Source: Terriglobales bacterium
GTDB lineage: Bacteria; Acidobacteriota; Terriglobia; Terriglobales; Acidobacteriaceae
Assembly: GCA_035454605.1 (NCBI GenBank)
Contig: DATIGQ010000137.1
Span: forward strand, 1 to 43,211
Length of the DNA stretch: 43,211 nt
Direction: 5' to 3'
Shown here: piece after piece, positions 1 through 7,800 of the stretch
How the letters are laid out: every line of letters starts with the position of its first letter
Numbering within the stretch: the first letter of the stretch is position 1
Program-made: the position numbers and the translations under genes
The notes under the pieces: model-generated
What the model was told of the DNA's origin: nothing
Seen by the model: the letters and a program-made list of their open reading frames with translations, nothing else
The model's database searches: none

Positions 1-49
1 GGGGCCGCGCTCCTTTGTAATCGTGCGTTCGATTTCCGGAGGAGGAATC

Positions 50-922
50 ATGCGCATTGCATTCATTGGAATGGGCATCATGGGGCGACCCATGGCCGCC
101 AACCTGGTGAAGGCCGGGCACGAGGTGACGGTTTGGAACCGGACGCCGGGCAAAGCTCCTGCCGGGGCGCGCGAGGCAGCGTCAGCGCGGGAAGCGGCCC
201 GGGAGGCGGAAGTGGTGTGGATGTGCGTGCCGGACACCGCCGCAGTGGAGCAGGCGCTGTTGGGGCCGCAAGGCGTGGAGGCCTCCCTGAAACCGGGCAT
301 GGTGGTGGTGGACTCGAGCACCATCTCACCGGAAGCCACGCAGCGCTTCGCGGAGCGCGTGCGGGCGCGGGGCGCGGATTATCTGGACGCTCCGCTTACC
401 GGCTCCAAGGCGGCCGCCGAAGGCGGCACGCTGATCTTCATCGTGGGAGGGAGCGAGGCGGCGATCGAGAAGCTGCATCCGCTTTGGGGCGCCATGGGCA
501 AACAGGTGATCCGCATGGGCGGTACCGGCATGGGTCAGGGGGCCAAGCTGGGCCTGAACCTGATGATCGCGCTCATGTACGAAAGCTTTGCCGAGGCGCT
601 GACGCTGACGCGGCGGCTGGGTGTGGCTCCGGATTCGTTCCTGGACCTGCTGCGGTCGTCGATGGCGCGCTCCGGGGTGCTGGACTACAAGGCGCCGTTC
701 GTGGAGCGGCGCGATTTTTCCGCCAACTTCCCATTGCGGCTGATGCACAAAGACCTGCACCTGATCCTGGACGCGGCCAAGCAGCATGGCGTACGGCTGC
801 CGGGCGTGGAGGGCGTGGACACGGTGTACGAGGCGGCCAGCCAGGAAGGGCACGACGATCTGGACTACGCGGCTACGCTGCTGCTGATCGAGAAGTGGGC
901 GGGTATGGAGAAGGCGGCGTAG
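50..922 (+). CDS. NAD(P)-dependent beta-hydroxyacid dehydrogenase (3-hydroxyisobutyrate dehydrogenase / glyoxylate reductase-like)
   Basis: A 290-residue protein of the beta-hydroxyacid dehydrogenase family, which reversibly oxidises beta-hydroxyacids or reduces small semialdehydes with NAD(P) in the cytosol. The N-terminus carries the Rossmann glycine motif FIGMGIMG followed by RPMAANL. The substrate-binding signature is DAPLTGSKAAAEGGTL, and GQGAKLGLN contains the family's catalytic lysine and the conserved asparagine. The length is normal for the family. I start at the ATG at 50 because GGAGGAGG lies just before it and the Rossmann strand begins immediately. An in-frame upstream start at 23 would add nine residues without family features. 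The substrate cannot be read from sequence; the GSKAAAEGG form resembles succinic-semialdehyde/glyoxylate reductases. The gene stands alone, with a hairpin after it. Confidence 0.88.
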   Translation: MRIAFIGMGIMGRPMAANLVKAGHEVTVWNRTPGKAPAGAREAASAREAAREAEVVWMCVPDTAAVEQALLGPQGVEASLKPGMVVVDSSTISPEATQRFAERVRARGADYLDAPLTGSKAAAEGGTLIFIVGGSEAAIEKLHPLWGAMGKQVIRMGGTGMGQGAKLGLNLMIALMYESFAEALTLTRRLGVAPDSFLDLLRSSMARSGVLDYKAPFVERRDFSANFPLRLMHKDLHLILDAAKQHGVRLPGVEGVDTVYEAASQEGHDDLDYAATLLLIEKWAGMEKAA

Positions 923-936
923 GATCAGGGCTAGAG

Positions 937-971
937 CCCGTGTCGGGTGAGTTGTCGCCGACACGGGATTT
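937..971 (+). terminator. Hairpin after the dehydrogenase gene, probable weak terminator
   Basis: The arms CCCGTGTCGG (937-946) and CCGACACGGG (958-967) are perfectly complementary over 10 bp with an 11-base loop, and the run ATTTCCC follows. The stem is strong but the T tract is short, so the termination role is an inference. Confidence 0.5.
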
Positions 972-1053
972 CCCCGGCTCCACCCGGAACAGGATTTGTC
1001 CCGCTCTCCCAACCGAAACCCGACAAGCGGGTTATCCCGCACTCCACCAAGCA

Positions 1054-1124
1054 ATTACAGAAGTATTACAGTAGCGGCGGGTGCGAATTGGTAGGCTGGA
1101 AGCACTGTTACACGAGGAGTAACA
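1054..1124 (+). promoter_or_regulatory. Direct and inverted repeats upstream of the desaturase
   Basis: ATTACAG occurs at 1054-1060 and again at 1065-1071, exactly 11 bases apart (one helical turn). Downstream, TGTTAC (1106-1111) and GTAACA (1119-1124) form an inverted repeat that encloses the purine-rich ribosome-binding sequence of the desaturase gene. This looks like a regulator-binding region for membrane-lipid control, but no specific regulator can be named. Confidence 0.4.
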
Positions 1125-1132
1125 CGCGAAAA

Positions 1133-2017
1133 ATGGAACAGGAAACCGTAGCGCCAGAGAGAGTGAACCGGATCAACTGGGTGACCGCCGTCTTCATGAT
1201 GCTGTTCCACGTGGGGGCGGTGGCGGCGCTGTTTTACTTCAGTTGGTCGGCGCTGGCGGTGGCCGTCTTCCTTTACTGGGTGTCGGGCAGCCTGGGCATC
1301 GGGATGGGATATCACCGGCTGCTGACCCACCGGGGCTACAAGACGCCCAGGTGGGTGGAGTACTTCCTAACCACGTGCGGGGTGCTGGCCATGCAGGGGG
1401 GCCCCATCTTCTGGGTGGCGACGCACCGCATCCATCACCGCTTCAGTGACATCGAGGGCGACCCGCACTCGCCGCGCGACGGCGGGTGGTGGGCGCACAT
1501 GGGCTGGATCCTCACCGGGCGCGCGCTCCATCATGATGCTGACGTCCTGGCCAAGTACGCGCCCGACCTGGCGAGAGACCGCTTCCAGGTGTGGATCAGC
1601 AAGTACCACTACGTGCCACAGATCGTTCTGGGGATCGGATTGCTGGCGGCGGGAGGATGGCCGTGGCTGCTTTGGGGCACGTTCCTGCGCACGGTGTTCA
1701 TCCTGCACAGCACCTGGCTGGTGAATTCGGCGACGCACATGTGGGGCAGCCGCCGCTTTGAGACGCGCGACGACTCGACCAACAACTGGTGGGTAGCGCT
1801 GCTCAGCTTCGGCGAAGGATGGCATAACAACCACCACGCGCATCCCACCGCGGCACGACACGGTTTGGCCTGGTACGAGCTGGATACGAACTGGATCGGC
1901 ATCCGGACACTGCAAGCGCTCGGCTTGGCGCGCGACATCAAGCTGGTGAAGCTGAAAGATCCGGCGAGCGAAGAGAGCGCAACCGTTCCCGCGATGGCCG
2001 AAGCCGCGGGCGACTAG
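1133..2017 (+). CDS. Fatty acid (acyl-CoA / acyl-lipid delta-9 type) desaturase
   Basis: An integral-membrane di-iron desaturase of 294 residues that introduces a double bond into a saturated acyl chain, so acting on membrane fluidity. All three histidine clusters are present with standard spacing: HRLLTH (H61-H66), HRIHH (H98-H102) and HNNHH (H231-H235). Hydrophobic segments lie near residues 17-55 and 160-190. The frame is open from 947, but the extra 62 residues are not family-like. The ATG at 1133 fits the usual N-terminus and follows GAGGAG at 1114-1119. Repeats between 1054 and 1124 suggest transcriptional control. The electron donor (ferredoxin or a cytochrome b5-type protein) is not encoded nearby. 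The substrate form (acyl-CoA or acyl-lipid) is not decidable from sequence. Confidence 0.9.
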   Translation: MEQETVAPERVNRINWVTAVFMMLFHVGAVAALFYFSWSALAVAVFLYWVSGSLGIGMGYHRLLTHRGYKTPRWVEYFLTTCGVLAMQGGPIFWVATHRIHHRFSDIEGDPHSPRDGGWWAHMGWILTGRALHHDADVLAKYAPDLARDRFQVWISKYHYVPQIVLGIGLLAAGGWPWLLWGTFLRTVFILHSTWLVNSATHMWGSRRFETRDDSTNNWWVALLSFGEGWHNNHHAHPTAARHGLAWYELDTNWIGIRTLQALGLARDIKLVKLKDPASEESATVPAMAEAAGD

Positions 2018-2039
2018 TCCCGCTATCACCCTTCCCGAG

Positions 2040-2075
2040 CCTGCAGGGTACAATCCTTGCAGGTTCTTTCTCTTC
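2040..2075 (+). terminator. Desaturase terminator overlapping the -10 box of the next gene
   Basis: CCTGCAgGG and CCtTGCAGG form an imperfect hairpin followed by TTCTTTCTCTTCT, as in an intrinsic terminator. The loop holds TACAAT (2049-2054), a good -10 hexamer for the histidine kinase gene that starts at 2089. The two signals therefore share DNA. Confidence 0.5.
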
Positions 2076-2088
2076 TGCGGTCCTGGCA

Positions 2089-2994
2089 ATGAACCTGCGC
2101 ACGCGCCGCAAGTCGGTGGTGTTCTTCGTCACCTTCGGGGTCTGCCTGATCGCGGCGGCCGTGGCCCTAAACGTGAGCTGGATCCTGCTGCACTGGCGCA
2201 CGCTGGGCTGGCTGCTGCTGGGCTCGATCCTGTCGCTGGCCATCATCGCGGGGCTGGCGCTGAACACCATCTTCCTGGTGCGGGAGATACGACGGAACGA
2301 GCAGCACGACAGCTTCCTCAACGCGGTGACGCACGAACTGAAGACGCCCATCGCCTCACTGCGGTTGTACCTGGAGACGCTGAAATCGCGCGACCTGGAC
2401 GAAGTGCAGCGGCGCGAGTTCTACGACGTGATGCTGGCGGATAGCGACCGCCTGCTGAGCACCGTGGAGCAGGTTCTGCTGGCGGCGCGCACCGGGCAGA
2501 CGGGTCGCAGCCTGGCCCGCACCGTGGTGGATGTGGCCGAAGTGGTACAGGAATCGGTGGCGCTGGCGCGGACGGCGCACCACCTCAGCCCGGAGGCGCT
2601 GCGGTTCCACGCGGCTGATGGGCATGGCGCTCCGGAAGTCCTCGGGGACCGCAATGAGCTCTACGCGGCGTTTGCCAACCTGATCGAGAACGCCATCAAG
2701 TACTCGCATGACGGCGTGCAGGTGGAGGTGGAAGTGGCCACGCCGAACGCCGAGAGCGTGACCGTACAGGTGCGGGACCGAGGCGTCGGCATTCCGCAGG
2801 ACGAGCTGAAGCGCATTTTCAAACGCTTCCACCGCGCTCCCGGGCGGCAGATGACGCGGGTGAAAGGCACCGGGCTGGGGCTGTTCATTGTGCGGTCGGT
2901 GATCGAGAAACACGGCGGGCGGGTGCGCGCGGAGAGCGCCGGCGAACAGCACGGCAGCACCTTCACCGTGCAGTTGCCGAGGGTGCAGCCATGA
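2089..2994 (+). CDS. Membrane sensor histidine kinase
   Basis: A 301-residue kinase that autophosphorylates and passes phosphate to the response regulator encoded next to it. Two membrane segments (about residues 10-32 and 40-66) are separated by only a few residues, so there is almost no extracytoplasmic sensor domain. The H-box THELKTP follows, with the phospho-acceptor at H82. The ATP-binding domain shows the N-box LIENAIKYS, the G1 box DRGVGIP and the G2 box GTGLGLFIV. The protein is shorter than most of its class because it lacks both HAMP and PAS domains. The stimulus is probably sensed in or at the membrane. Its stop overlaps the start of the regulator gene (ATGA), so the pair is translationally coupled. 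Confidence 0.92.
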   Translation: MNLRTRRKSVVFFVTFGVCLIAAAVALNVSWILLHWRTLGWLLLGSILSLAIIAGLALNTIFLVREIRRNEQHDSFLNAVTHELKTPIASLRLYLETLKSRDLDEVQRREFYDVMLADSDRLLSTVEQVLLAARTGQTGRSLARTVVDVAEVVQESVALARTAHHLSPEALRFHAADGHGAPEVLGDRNELYAAFANLIENAIKYSHDGVQVEVEVATPNAESVTVQVRDRGVGIPQDELKRIFKRFHRAPGRQMTRVKGTGLGLFIVRSVIEKHGGRVRAESAGEQHGSTFTVQLPRVQP

Positions 2995-3746
2995 GCGCCG
3001 TGCTGGTGGTGGAGGATGAGAAGCACCTGGCGAACGGATTGCGCTTCAACCTGGAAGCGGAAGGCTATCGCGTGGAGCTGGCGGGGGATGGGGAGCGCGC
3101 GCTCGAGCGGCTGAAGCGGCCGGAAGCGAACTACGACGCGGTGATCCTGGACGTGATGCTGCCGGGCGTCGACGGTTTCCAGGTGGCGTCGGAGCTGCGG
3201 CAAGCGGGCGTCTTTACGCCCATCCTCATGCTGACGGCTCGTGGGCGGCCGGAAGACGTGCTGCGCGGATTCGAGGCGGGCGCCGACGACTATCTGCCCA
3301 AGCCGTTCGACCTGACGATTTTGCTGGCCCGGTTGCGCGGCCTGCTGCGGCGGCATCGCTGGTCGCGGAAGAGCGGGGAAGGGGTATCCGCGAATGCCAC
3401 CGTGCAAGCCCGTCCGGGCAATGGGCCGGAGGCCGATGAGTTTGTCTTCGACGGCAAGCGGATCGACTTCGGAGCCCTGGAACTGCACGCAGGAAAGCAA
3501 GCCGTGCGGCTCACGGCGATGGAAGCCGAGCTGCTGCGCTACCTGGTGCAGCACGCCGGCAAGGCGGTGTCGCGCAAGGCGATGTTGCGCGACGTATGGG
3601 GCCTGAGCGAGGAGACCGACACGCGCGCCATCGACAACTTCATCGTGCGGCTGCGGCGGTATATCGAGAAGGAGCCCTCCCGTCCGCAGCACCTGCTGAC
3701 GGTGCGCGGCGTGGGATACCGGTTTGTAGCCGCGCCGGAGAAATAG
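2991..3746 (+). CDS. OmpR/PhoB-family response regulator
   Basis: A 251-residue DNA-binding response regulator, partner of the kinase encoded immediately upstream (4-base overlap). The receiver domain has the acidic pair E8/D9, the phospho-acceptor D54 in ILDVMLPG, a conserved threonine in MLTA and the lysine in LPKPFD. A linker of about 35 residues leads to a winged-helix effector domain: the segment LTAMEAELLRYL, the recognition-helix region, and the terminal wing ending in VRGVGYRF. Length and domain order are typical. Target genes cannot be deduced; autoregulation of the pair is likely by analogy only. Confidence 0.93.
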   Translation: MSAVLVVEDEKHLANGLRFNLEAEGYRVELAGDGERALERLKRPEANYDAVILDVMLPGVDGFQVASELRQAGVFTPILMLTARGRPEDVLRGFEAGADDYLPKPFDLTILLARLRGLLRRHRWSRKSGEGVSANATVQARPGNGPEADEFVFDGKRIDFGALELHAGKQAVRLTAMEAELLRYLVQHAGKAVSRKAMLRDVWGLSEETDTRAIDNFIVRLRRYIEKEPSRPQHLLTVRGVGYRFVAAPEK

Positions 3747-3816
3747 CCGAGATAACGCGCCGGTGAGTCACCGCATCTCAACCCGAGGCGCTGCGACCGG
3801 GGCTCACTTTTTCGGG

Positions 3817-3822
3817 TAGAAT
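3817..3822 (+). promoter_or_regulatory. Probable -10 box of the radical SAM gene
   Basis: TAGAAT lies 65 bases before the ATG at 3888. Unlike many genes in this window, this one would have a real leader, and GGAG is present near 3876. Confidence 0.4.
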
Positions 3823-3887
3823 TCGGTGCACGCCGTTGCCATCAGGTTCTGGGACCGGTCGCGTACCGGTGGAACGGAGAGCGTCCC

Positions 3888-5642
3888 ATGAACGCACCGC
3901 GAAACGGTAGTCCGCGCAACGGAGACGCCGTTAAGCTGAGCTCGCCACGCGGCAAGCTAATCGTGCTGGCCGCCAGCGATTCCGAATCCTCCGAATACCT
4001 GCGCAGCACGTGGCGGCAGATGCTGCTGGCCACGCTTCCGTACCGTTACGCCAAGTGGATGGGGACAGACTGGTCGCTGGCAAACGAGATTGCGGCCGAC
4101 GGCCAGGCCCGGTACGTCCCGCACGGGTTGCGCGTAGTGGAAGCGCTGCTGCTGAAGAAGTTCTCGCCGGAGCAGATCGCGGTCTGCTATCCGGACCAAC
4201 TGGAGCGGTTCGTGGGCCCGGAGACGCGGGTGATCGGCATCCATGCCCATAACCCGCTGGGCATCACGTTCGCCACCGACATCTACCCCATGCTGTACGG
4301 CGCAACCGCCGAACCCATCAACGCCTACGAGTTCCGGCGGATGATCCTGCACCCGGCGATCTGGCGGCACAAAGAGCACCTGAAGGTCATCGTGGGCGGA
4401 CCGGGCTCGTGGCAGATCGAGAAGAAGAACCTGCTGGACGAGTGGGGCGTGGATTGCCTGGTGGACGGCGAAGCGGAAGACGCCGTTCTGCCGTTGTTCG
4501 AGGCGGCAGTGCGGGGCGAGCCGCTGCCGCGCAAGGTGGAGTGCCACAGCCCGCGGCTGGAGCGAATTCCGCCCATTCACCACCGGTCGACCTTCGGAGT
4601 GGTGGAGATCACACGAGGCTGTGGGCGTGGCTGCCAATTCTGCTCGGTGGCACTGCGTGGCGGCAAAAGCATTCCGCTGGAACAGATCCTGCACAACGTG
4701 CGGGTGCAAGTGGCCGAGGGCGCCGACACCATCCTTTTCACGACCGAAGACCTGTTCCTGTACGAGCAGGGGCCGAAGTTCCAGACTAATCGCACGGCGC
4801 TGAAGAAGTTGTTCGAGTCGGTGGCCGCGGTGCCGGGCGTGAAGCACCTCATGCTGACGCACGGCACCATCGCGCCGGTGGTGCTGGAGCCGGAGGTGAT
4901 CGAAGAACTTTCGCCCATCGCCGTGAGCAAGGCGGTGGGGCAGCACAAGGCTTCCACGCATTCCGATCACCGCTATGCCAACCTGTTCGTCGGCCTCGAG
5001 ACCGGATCGCCCCGACTGTTCACCGAGTACATGAAGGGCAAGGGATACCCGTTCCGTCCGGAGCAGTGGCCGGACGTGGTGCTGAAGGGGATGGAAATCC
5101 TCAACCGGCACAACTGGTTCCCGTTCTGCACCTGGATCATCGGGCTGCCAGGCGAGACGCGCGAGGACACCAAGCAGACCCTCGACCTGCTCTATTGCCT
5201 GAAGGATGCCAAGTGGTGCGCCATCCCTACGCTATTCGTGCCCCTGGAAGACACGCGGCTCGAGAACAAGGAAAGCGCCAAGCTGGTGAAGATGACCGAC
5301 CTGCAGTGGGAGGTGTTCTTCACCTGCTGGCGCTACAACCTGGATTTTTACCGCAACACGCCCTCGGTGCAATGGAAGTTCAACCTGGGCGTGCCGATCT
5401 ACTACTACCTGATGGGGCGGCGGCTGTTCGGTCCGGAGATGAAGTATCCGTTGTTCCGCCTGGGACACTTTCCGGAGCGCTTCCTACGGCGCAGGCTCTA
5501 CCTGGACTTCAGCGGAGGAACAAAGCCACGCTATCGCGTTCCCGAGTTCGTGCCCGTGCCGGAGCACCATTCGCGGCCGGCCCTGCCGGACCTGGTGCAG
5601 CTCGGAGGAACGCTGGGGGCGCGAGCGAGCGCGGACGACTAG
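3888..5642 (+). CDS. Radical SAM protein with a B12-binding-like N-terminal domain
   Basis: A 584-residue radical SAM enzyme. The cluster motif CGRGCQFC gives CxxxCxxC at C245, C249 and C252, which binds the [4Fe-4S] cluster that cleaves S-adenosylmethionine. Residues 1-230 resemble the Rossmann-like cobalamin-binding module that precedes many radical SAM domains, including VIVGGPGSW and a DGEAED segment. I do not see the DxHxxG histidine of true B12 binders, so cobalamin may not be bound. After the radical SAM barrel, the tail (about 490-584) is proline-rich and ends in a likely disordered segment. Such proteins include methyltransferases and other modifying enzymes; the reaction is unknown. 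No partner gene is adjacent: a kinase pair lies upstream and a Ser/Thr kinase downstream. Confidence 0.85.
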   Translation: MNAPRNGSPRNGDAVKLSSPRGKLIVLAASDSESSEYLRSTWRQMLLATLPYRYAKWMGTDWSLANEIAADGQARYVPHGLRVVEALLLKKFSPEQIAVCYPDQLERFVGPETRVIGIHAHNPLGITFATDIYPMLYGATAEPINAYEFRRMILHPAIWRHKEHLKVIVGGPGSWQIEKKNLLDEWGVDCLVDGEAEDAVLPLFEAAVRGEPLPRKVECHSPRLERIPPIHHRSTFGVVEITRGCGRGCQFCSVALRGGKSIPLEQILHNVRVQVAEGADTILFTTEDLFLYEQGPKFQTNRTALKKLFESVAAVPGVKHLMLTHGTIAPVVLEPEVIEELSPIAVSKAVGQHKASTHSDHRYANLFVGLETGSPRLFTEYMKGKGYPFRPEQWPDVVLKGMEILNRHNWFPFCTWIIGLPGETREDTKQTLDLLYCLKDAKWCAIPTLFVPLEDTRLENKESAKLVKMTDLQWEVFFTCWRYNLDFYRNTPSVQWKFNLGVPIYYYLMGRRLFGPEMKYPLFRLGHFPERFLRRRLYLDFSGGTKPRYRVPEFVPVPEHHSRPALPDLVQLGGTLGARASADD

Positions 5643-5693
5643 GATTCCTCACTGAAGCTGCCCTCTGACTTCGACCTTTCCGTCGTGGTGAAG

Positions 5694-5699
5694 GATAAT
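5694..5699 (+). promoter_or_regulatory. -10 box 8 bases from the kinase start codon
   Basis: GATAAT ends 8 bases before the ATG at 5708. Transcription would start at or within a few bases of the ATG, implying a leaderless mRNA. Confidence 0.45.
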
Positions 5700-5707
5700 C
5701 GTCGCTC

Positions 5708-7726
5708 ATGATCGGCCAACAGCTCGGCCACTACCGCATTGAAGCGCAGATCGGCGCCGGCGGCATGGGTGTGGTGTATCGCGCGCAGGATGAGAGCCTG
5801 GGCCGCGCGGTAGCGCTCAAGCTGGTGAGCGAGCGCTTCATGGCGGATCGCAAGGCTCGTAAACGGTTGATTGACGAGGCGCGGAATGCTTCCGCCCTGA
5901 ACCATCCCAACATCTGCACCATCTTCGAGGTTGGGGAAGCCGACGGACACACCTACATCGCCATGGAGCATGTGGAAGGGCGCACGCTCAACGGCATAGT
6001 GCTGGGCCAGGGGCTGCCGCCGGAAACGCTGCTGCGCTACGCGGTGCAGATCGCGGACGCACTGGCGCATGCGCATCAGCGTGGAGTCATTCATCGCGAC
6101 CTGAAGAGCGCGAACGTGATGATCACGACCGAAGGGCGGGCCAAGGTGCTGGACTTCGGGCTGGCCACCCGGGAGCGGGAGCAGGAGATCGAGGATGCGA
6201 CGCGCTCGCGCATGTCGCTGACGGAAGCAAAGACAGTGGCGGGCACGTTGCACTACATGCCGCCGGAGGTGCTGCGCGGGCAGCCGGCGGATGAACGCTC
6301 GGACATCTGGTCGCTGGGCGTGATGCTCTATGAGATGGCCGCGGGCCGCTTGCCGTTCTCTGGAGCCACGACTTACGAGCTGAGTTCGGCCATTCTGCGC
6401 GAACCGATACCGGCACTTCCGGCGAACGCGGGAAGCGGCTTGCGAGCCGTGGTAGGGCGCTGTTTGAAGCGCGAACCCGGCGAGCGTTACCAGAAGGCCA
6501 GCGAGGTGCGGGCGGCGCTGGAGACGCTGGAGTCGAGCACGGAGGTGACCGTCCCGGTGCCGGCGGCGGGAGAGACGCAACGCGTATCACGGTGGGTGAT
6601 AGTTGGCGGGGCCGTACTCATTGCTGCGGTGATTATCGCGATAGGGATTCGCGGGACGCCGTTCGGCATCGGTATCACCTCCAGCGAAGGTCGTGAATCA
6701 CCCGCACGCCAGCCCGTCATGCAGTTGGAGTTTGAGGGCAAGCCCTCCGCGAATGCGGAAGCCAATGAATACTTCCAGAAAGGCGTACTGTTCCTGAACA
6801 CGCAGTTCAACGTGCCGCGGGCGCGCGAAATGTTCGAGCGGGCGCTTGAGATCGATCCCCGGTTCGGCAAAGCCCGAGGCGTTTATGCGTTTACCTACGT
6901 GCTGATGATCGAGGGCGGGTACTCCAATGACTCCGCTCTGCTTTACAAGGCAGAAGCAGAAGCGCGGCGCGCGCTGCAGGACGACCCCAGCTCACGCCAA
7001 AGCCGGATCGCCCTGGCCGGGGTCTATCTGCTGCAAGGGCGCAAAGAGCTGGTTTCCGGAGAGCTGGAGCAAGTGTCGAAAGGGGATCCGAACAGCGGGC
7101 TGCCGGCCACAATGTGGGAGCTGCTCTATCACAGGTTCAACGGGAACTACGGGCGAGCGGAGCAACTGGCCAACGAAATGTTAGCCGCCACGCCCACGTT
7201 TTTCCCGGCGCGCACCTACCGGGGAGAGATGTGGCGCGAGCAAGGCAAGCCGGCCGACGACATTCGGGAACAGGAGAAGGTATTAGAGCAGGATGCGACA
7301 AATATTCTTGCGCTCGGCCACCTGAGCCGCGCTTACCTCGACTTGGGAGATGTAGCCAAGGCGCGGGCCACGCTGGAACGTGTAAAGCCGGAAGACCGCC
7401 GGAACTACCGCATTCGCCTGGCGCGCGCCTTGGTCCTGGCGCGGGAAGGGAAGCGGGTGGAAGCGCTCAAGGAAATGGACTCCGAAGTGCAGAAGTATGC
7501 CGGATCGAGTGCGCCTTTAAATGTCCAAGCGGCGGCTTTTTACGCGACGCTGGGCGAGAAAGAAAAGGCGCTGGAATGGCTTGACCGTGCTGTGCGCAAT
7601 GGAGATGAACGCGCGGAGTATTTCCAGAGCGACCCGTTGTTGCGCAGCATTCGCGACGAAGCACGGTTCAAACAGGTTCTGGAGTCCATCGCCTACCGGC
7701 GGCAGCAGCGTACGCCGGGGATGTGA
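5708..7726 (+). CDS. Ser/Thr protein kinase with transmembrane segment and TPR tail
   Basis: A 672-residue eukaryotic-like (Hanks-type) protein kinase anchored in the membrane. The kinase domain (about 8-275) has the glycine loop GAGGMG, the ATP lysine K38 in VALK, the catalytic HRDLKSAN (D131), the DFG motif at D149 and an APE-equivalent PPE segment. A single membrane segment sits at about 297-315. The remainder (about 335-672) is helical with tetratricopeptide-like repeats, such as ANEYFQKGVLFL and AREMFERALEIDPRFG, probably for protein binding outside the membrane. It has the same architecture as the kinase encoded at 18912 but lacks that protein's TolB-like insert. The substrate is unknown. 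Only a hairpin separates it from the convergent gene downstream. Confidence 0.92.
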   Translation: MIGQQLGHYRIEAQIGAGGMGVVYRAQDESLGRAVALKLVSERFMADRKARKRLIDEARNASALNHPNICTIFEVGEADGHTYIAMEHVEGRTLNGIVLGQGLPPETLLRYAVQIADALAHAHQRGVIHRDLKSANVMITTEGRAKVLDFGLATREREQEIEDATRSRMSLTEAKTVAGTLHYMPPEVLRGQPADERSDIWSLGVMLYEMAAGRLPFSGATTYELSSAILREPIPALPANAGSGLRAVVGRCLKREPGERYQKASEVRAALETLESSTEVTVPVPAAGETQRVSRWVIVGGAVLIAAVIIAIGIRGTPFGIGITSSEGRESPARQPVMQLEFEGKPSANAEANEYFQKGVLFLNTQFNVPRAREMFERALEIDPRFGKARGVYAFTYVLMIEGGYSNDSALLYKAEAEARRALQDDPSSRQSRIALAGVYLLQGRKELVSGELEQVSKGDPNSGLPATMWELLYHRFNGNYGRAEQLANEMLAATPTFFPARTYRGEMWREQGKPADDIREQEKVLEQDATNILALGHLSRAYLDLGDVAKARATLERVKPEDRRNYRIRLARALVLAREGKRVEALKEMDSEVQKYAGSSAPLNVQAAAFYATLGEKEKALEWLDRAVRNGDERAEYFQSDPLLRSIRDEARFKQVLESIAYRRQQRTPGM

Positions 7727-7749
7727 AGACGATCTTCTAGGACGAATTT

Positions 7750-7785
7750 CCCATGTCTGCGCGGAAAGGCGTGCGCAGACATGGG
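7750..7785. terminator. Long perfect hairpin between convergent genes
   Basis: CCCATGTCTGCGC (7750-7762) and GCGCAGACATGGG (7773-7785) form a perfect 13-bp stem with a 10-base loop, midway between a + gene ending at 7726 and a - gene ending at 7801. No T run follows on either side. It could end transcription from both sides or act as an RNA-stability element. Confidence 0.55.
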
Positions 7786-7800
7786 GCCCAGCCGGCACGG

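Noticed and set aside
133-1074. Long + frame overlapping the dehydrogenase
   Set aside because: Arg/Gly-rich shadow of the real gene in another frame, with no motif or ribosome-binding site.
3761-3773. CGGTGAGTCACCG palindrome after the OmpR-type regulator
   Set aside because: It has a single-base centre, so it cannot form a hairpin; a nearby CTCAC-TTTTT is suggestive of a terminator, but the pairing is too weak to call.
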